The translations under genes and the position numbers were made by a program. A stretch of DNA of 23,447 nt from Gammaproteobacteria bacterium (GTDB lineage: Bacteria > Pseudomonadota > Gammaproteobacteria > UBA7966), in NCBI GenBank assembly GCA_003485715.1, contig DNIF01000141.1:1-23447 (forward strand). The letters run 5' to 3'. Below the pieces are notes generated by a model that worked only from the letters and a program-made list of their open reading frames with translations, was not told where the DNA came from and made no database searches. Shown here piece by piece: positions 22,052 to 23,447 of the stretch; the first letter of the stretch is position 1, and the number at the start of each line of letters is the position of its first letter.

Positions 22052-23224
22052 TCAGGAAGCGCTGCTGTCATGGGCTTCTGGCCCAGCCTGCCGCCAGGGC
22101 AGGTGGCTCTTGGCCGATTCGAGGTAGGCGAGTACTGCCTGGGCCTCGCGGTGGCAGAAGTCGTCGATGGCATCGCGGAATCCGGCATCACGTACGTGGT
22201 GCACCGAGCGGGTGAGGATCGGCTCGAAGCCGCGCTGAAGTTTGTGTTCACCCTGAGCGCCGGCATCCAGTCGAGCGAGGCCGTGATGGATGCAATACTC
22301 GATTGTGCGGTAATAGCACAGTTCGAAATGTAGTTGAGGGTGGAAGCCGTCGCAGCCCCAGTGGCGCCCGTAGAGTGTGTCGCCGTCCCGCAAGGCGAAG
22401 GCGCCGGCCACGGTTCGCCCGTCGGCGCGCGCCAGAAAGAGCAGGGTCGATGCAGGTTGCAGGGTCGCGAGCCGGGTGAACCAGGCCAGGTTGAGGCGCG
22501 GCTCACCCCACTTGCGCTGAAAGGTATCGCAGTAGAAGCGATGGAAATCCTGCCAGTCCTCTGGCGTGGCCGTATGGCCGTCGAGGCAGAGATATTCGAA
22601 ACCGGATGCCTGCCGTCGCTCGCGCCGTATCTCCTTGCGTCGACGCGCGGTGAGATCGGCAAGGAAGTCCTCGAAGTCCCGATAACCCCGATTGAACCAG
22701 TGAAACTGCACCCCGATGCGGGCGTGCAACCCGGGCTGGTCGGCGAGCGCCTCGGCTTCGCGCGATGTGACGAAGAGCAGGTGCCAGGTCGACAGCCCCT
22801 CGGCACTTACCAGTGCAGCTGCGGCGGTCGCCAGTCGACGCGCCCGCTGCACGAAGGTCGCGTCGTCGATCTCGCCCAGCAGCAGGCGCGGTCCCGTCAC
22901 TGGCGTGAAGGGTGTGCAGCTCACGAGTTTCGGGTAGTAGCGCTTGCCACAATTTTGCCAGGCCCGGGCCCATTCCCAGTCATCAGCGAATTCACCGAGC
23001 GAATCATGTTTCAGGTAGAGCGGCAGCAGCCCGACGCAGATCCCGTCCTCGTGCAGGGCCAGATGCAGCGGTTGCCAGCCCTGCGCGTGCAGCACACCGG
23101 TCGTTTCCATGAGGCCGAGGAAGGCCTCGTTCACGATGGGATGCTCTGCTGGCAGCAAGCGGGCACGAGTGGCGGGGGGCAGTTCGAGCAGCGACGCGTG
23201 CAACGAAACGCTGACGGTGCTCAT
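22052..23224 (-). CDS. COG3146/DUF482 GNAT-like acyltransferase family protein
   Basis: A 390-residue protein resembling the peptidoglycan-linked, FemAB/GNAT-like family COG3146. Recognisable parts are HPIVNEAFLGLMETTG, LPLYLKHDSLGEFADDWEWA, YYPKLVSCTPFTPVTGPRLL, ARRRKEIRRERRQ and GRHWGCDGFHPQLHFELCYYRTIEYCI. The family is annotated as possible acyltransferases, but a substrate is not established. The ATG at 23224 overlaps the stop of the transporter gene upstream as ATGA, and it fits the family start better than the open frame reaching 23332. There is no signal peptide or membrane helix, so it is probably cytosolic. Confidence 0.85.
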   Translation of the reverse strand: MSTVSVSLHASLLELPPATRARLLPAEHPIVNEAFLGLMETTGVLHAQGWQPLHLALHEDGICVGLLPLYLKHDSLGEFADDWEWARAWQNCGKRYYPKLVSCTPFTPVTGPRLLLGEIDDATFVQRARRLATAAAALVSAEGLSTWHLLFVTSREAEALADQPGLHARIGVQFHWFNRGYRDFEDFLADLTARRRKEIRRERRQASGFEYLCLDGHTATPEDWQDFHRFYCDTFQRKWGEPRLNLAWFTRLATLQPASTLLFLARADGRTVAGAFALRDGDTLYGRHWGCDGFHPQLHFELCYYRTIEYCIHHGLARLDAGAQGEHKLQRGFEPILTRSVHHVRDAGFRDAIDDFCHREAQAVLAYLESAKSHLPWRQAGPEAHDSSAS

Positions 23225-23447
23225 GGCCGGATGTCCTGTGGTGAGACCCAGGTGATCGGACCGCCGGGACCGAGCGGGATCCCGAGTCCGGCCCAGAGCA
23301 GGAGCAGGGCGGGCCAGGCGAGGGCGAAGCACACGACGAAGGGCGTCATGAGGCGGATCAGCAGCGCGAAATCTCCTGCCGGCGCGTACTGACGCAGATA
23401 GCCTAGCGTGATGACGAGGTAGGGGTTGAGCGGCGAGATCACGTTGG
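23221..23447 (-). CDS. AbgT family transporter, C-terminal fragment (5' end outside window)
   Basis: Only about 74 C-terminal residues are present. NVISPLNPYLVITLGYLRQY, a membrane helix (LIRLMTPFVVCFALAWPALLLLW, in two halves of one segment) and the ending LGIPLGPGGPITW match the last part of AbgT-type inner-membrane transporters. Members have been described as p-aminobenzoyl-glutamate importers or antimetabolite exporters. The substrate here cannot be told from this fragment. The stop codon overlaps the next gene's ATG, so the two are likely cotranslated. Confidence 0.75.
   Translation of the reverse strand, partial: NVISPLNPYLVITLGYLRQYAPAGDFALLIRLMTPFVVCFALAWPALLLLWAGLGIPLGPGGPITWVSPQDIRP

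Noticed and set aside
22334..23392. Plus-strand open frame of 352 codons
   Set aside because: It is antisense to the COG3146 gene and the transporter end.

Overview
The window is about 23.4 kb of GC-rich chromosome. Its gene content and order (lon-hupB-ppiD, accA-tilS, infA next to bpt and aat, a YgiQ-type radical SAM protein, PEP-CTERM sorting) point to a free-living gammaproteobacterium, perhaps of the Chromatiales or a similar lineage. The species cannot be fixed from the sequence. I see no phage, insertion sequence, CRISPR array or rRNA. Both ends cut a gene: lon at the left edge and an AbgT-family transporter at the right edge.

Layout. 1-3752 (+): the protein quality-control and nucleoid block lon (3' part), hupB and ppiD, with tRNA-Val(UAC) and tRNA-Asp(GUC) between hupB and ppiD. 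3875-10890 (-): a complete, tightly overlapping MoxR/Bat operon, transcribed moxR, DUF58, DUF4381, batA, batB/C fusion, batD. It probably builds an envelope-associated AAA+/von Willebrand factor A chaperone-like system. 10891-13384: two long stretches without convincing protein genes flank one PEP-CTERM (VPLPA-type) secreted protein. 13385-19453 (+): ygiQ, accA, tilS, a DUF455 ferritin-like gene and a cold-shock protein. 19604-20101 (+): a low-molecular-weight protein tyrosine phosphatase. 20181-23447 (-): from right to left, AbgT-type transporter, a COG3146 acyltransferase-like protein, then aat, bpt and infA. Aat and Bpt are the two N-end-rule aminoacyl-protein transferases.

The most interesting part is 11.4-13.2 kb. 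A cyclic-di-GMP-I (GEMM-I) riboswitch lies directly upstream of the PEP-CTERM gene. The 3' end of the aptamer carries ACCTCC, an exact complement of the gene's Shine-Dalgarno GGAGGT, which suggests a translational switch. Farther upstream is an AT-rich island with a cluster of TGTNACA heptamers. Downstream of the gene are two 190-bp direct repeats, about 93% identical. Each can fold into at least four hairpins, two of which show the same seven-base loop, CTGCCAC. Differences between the copies keep the stems paired, including one two-sided compensatory change, and the wobble pairs fit only the + strand. This looks like a tandem structured RNA that I do not recognise. Together the locus reads as a c-di-GMP-controlled surface or matrix protein with an unexplained RNA element behind it.
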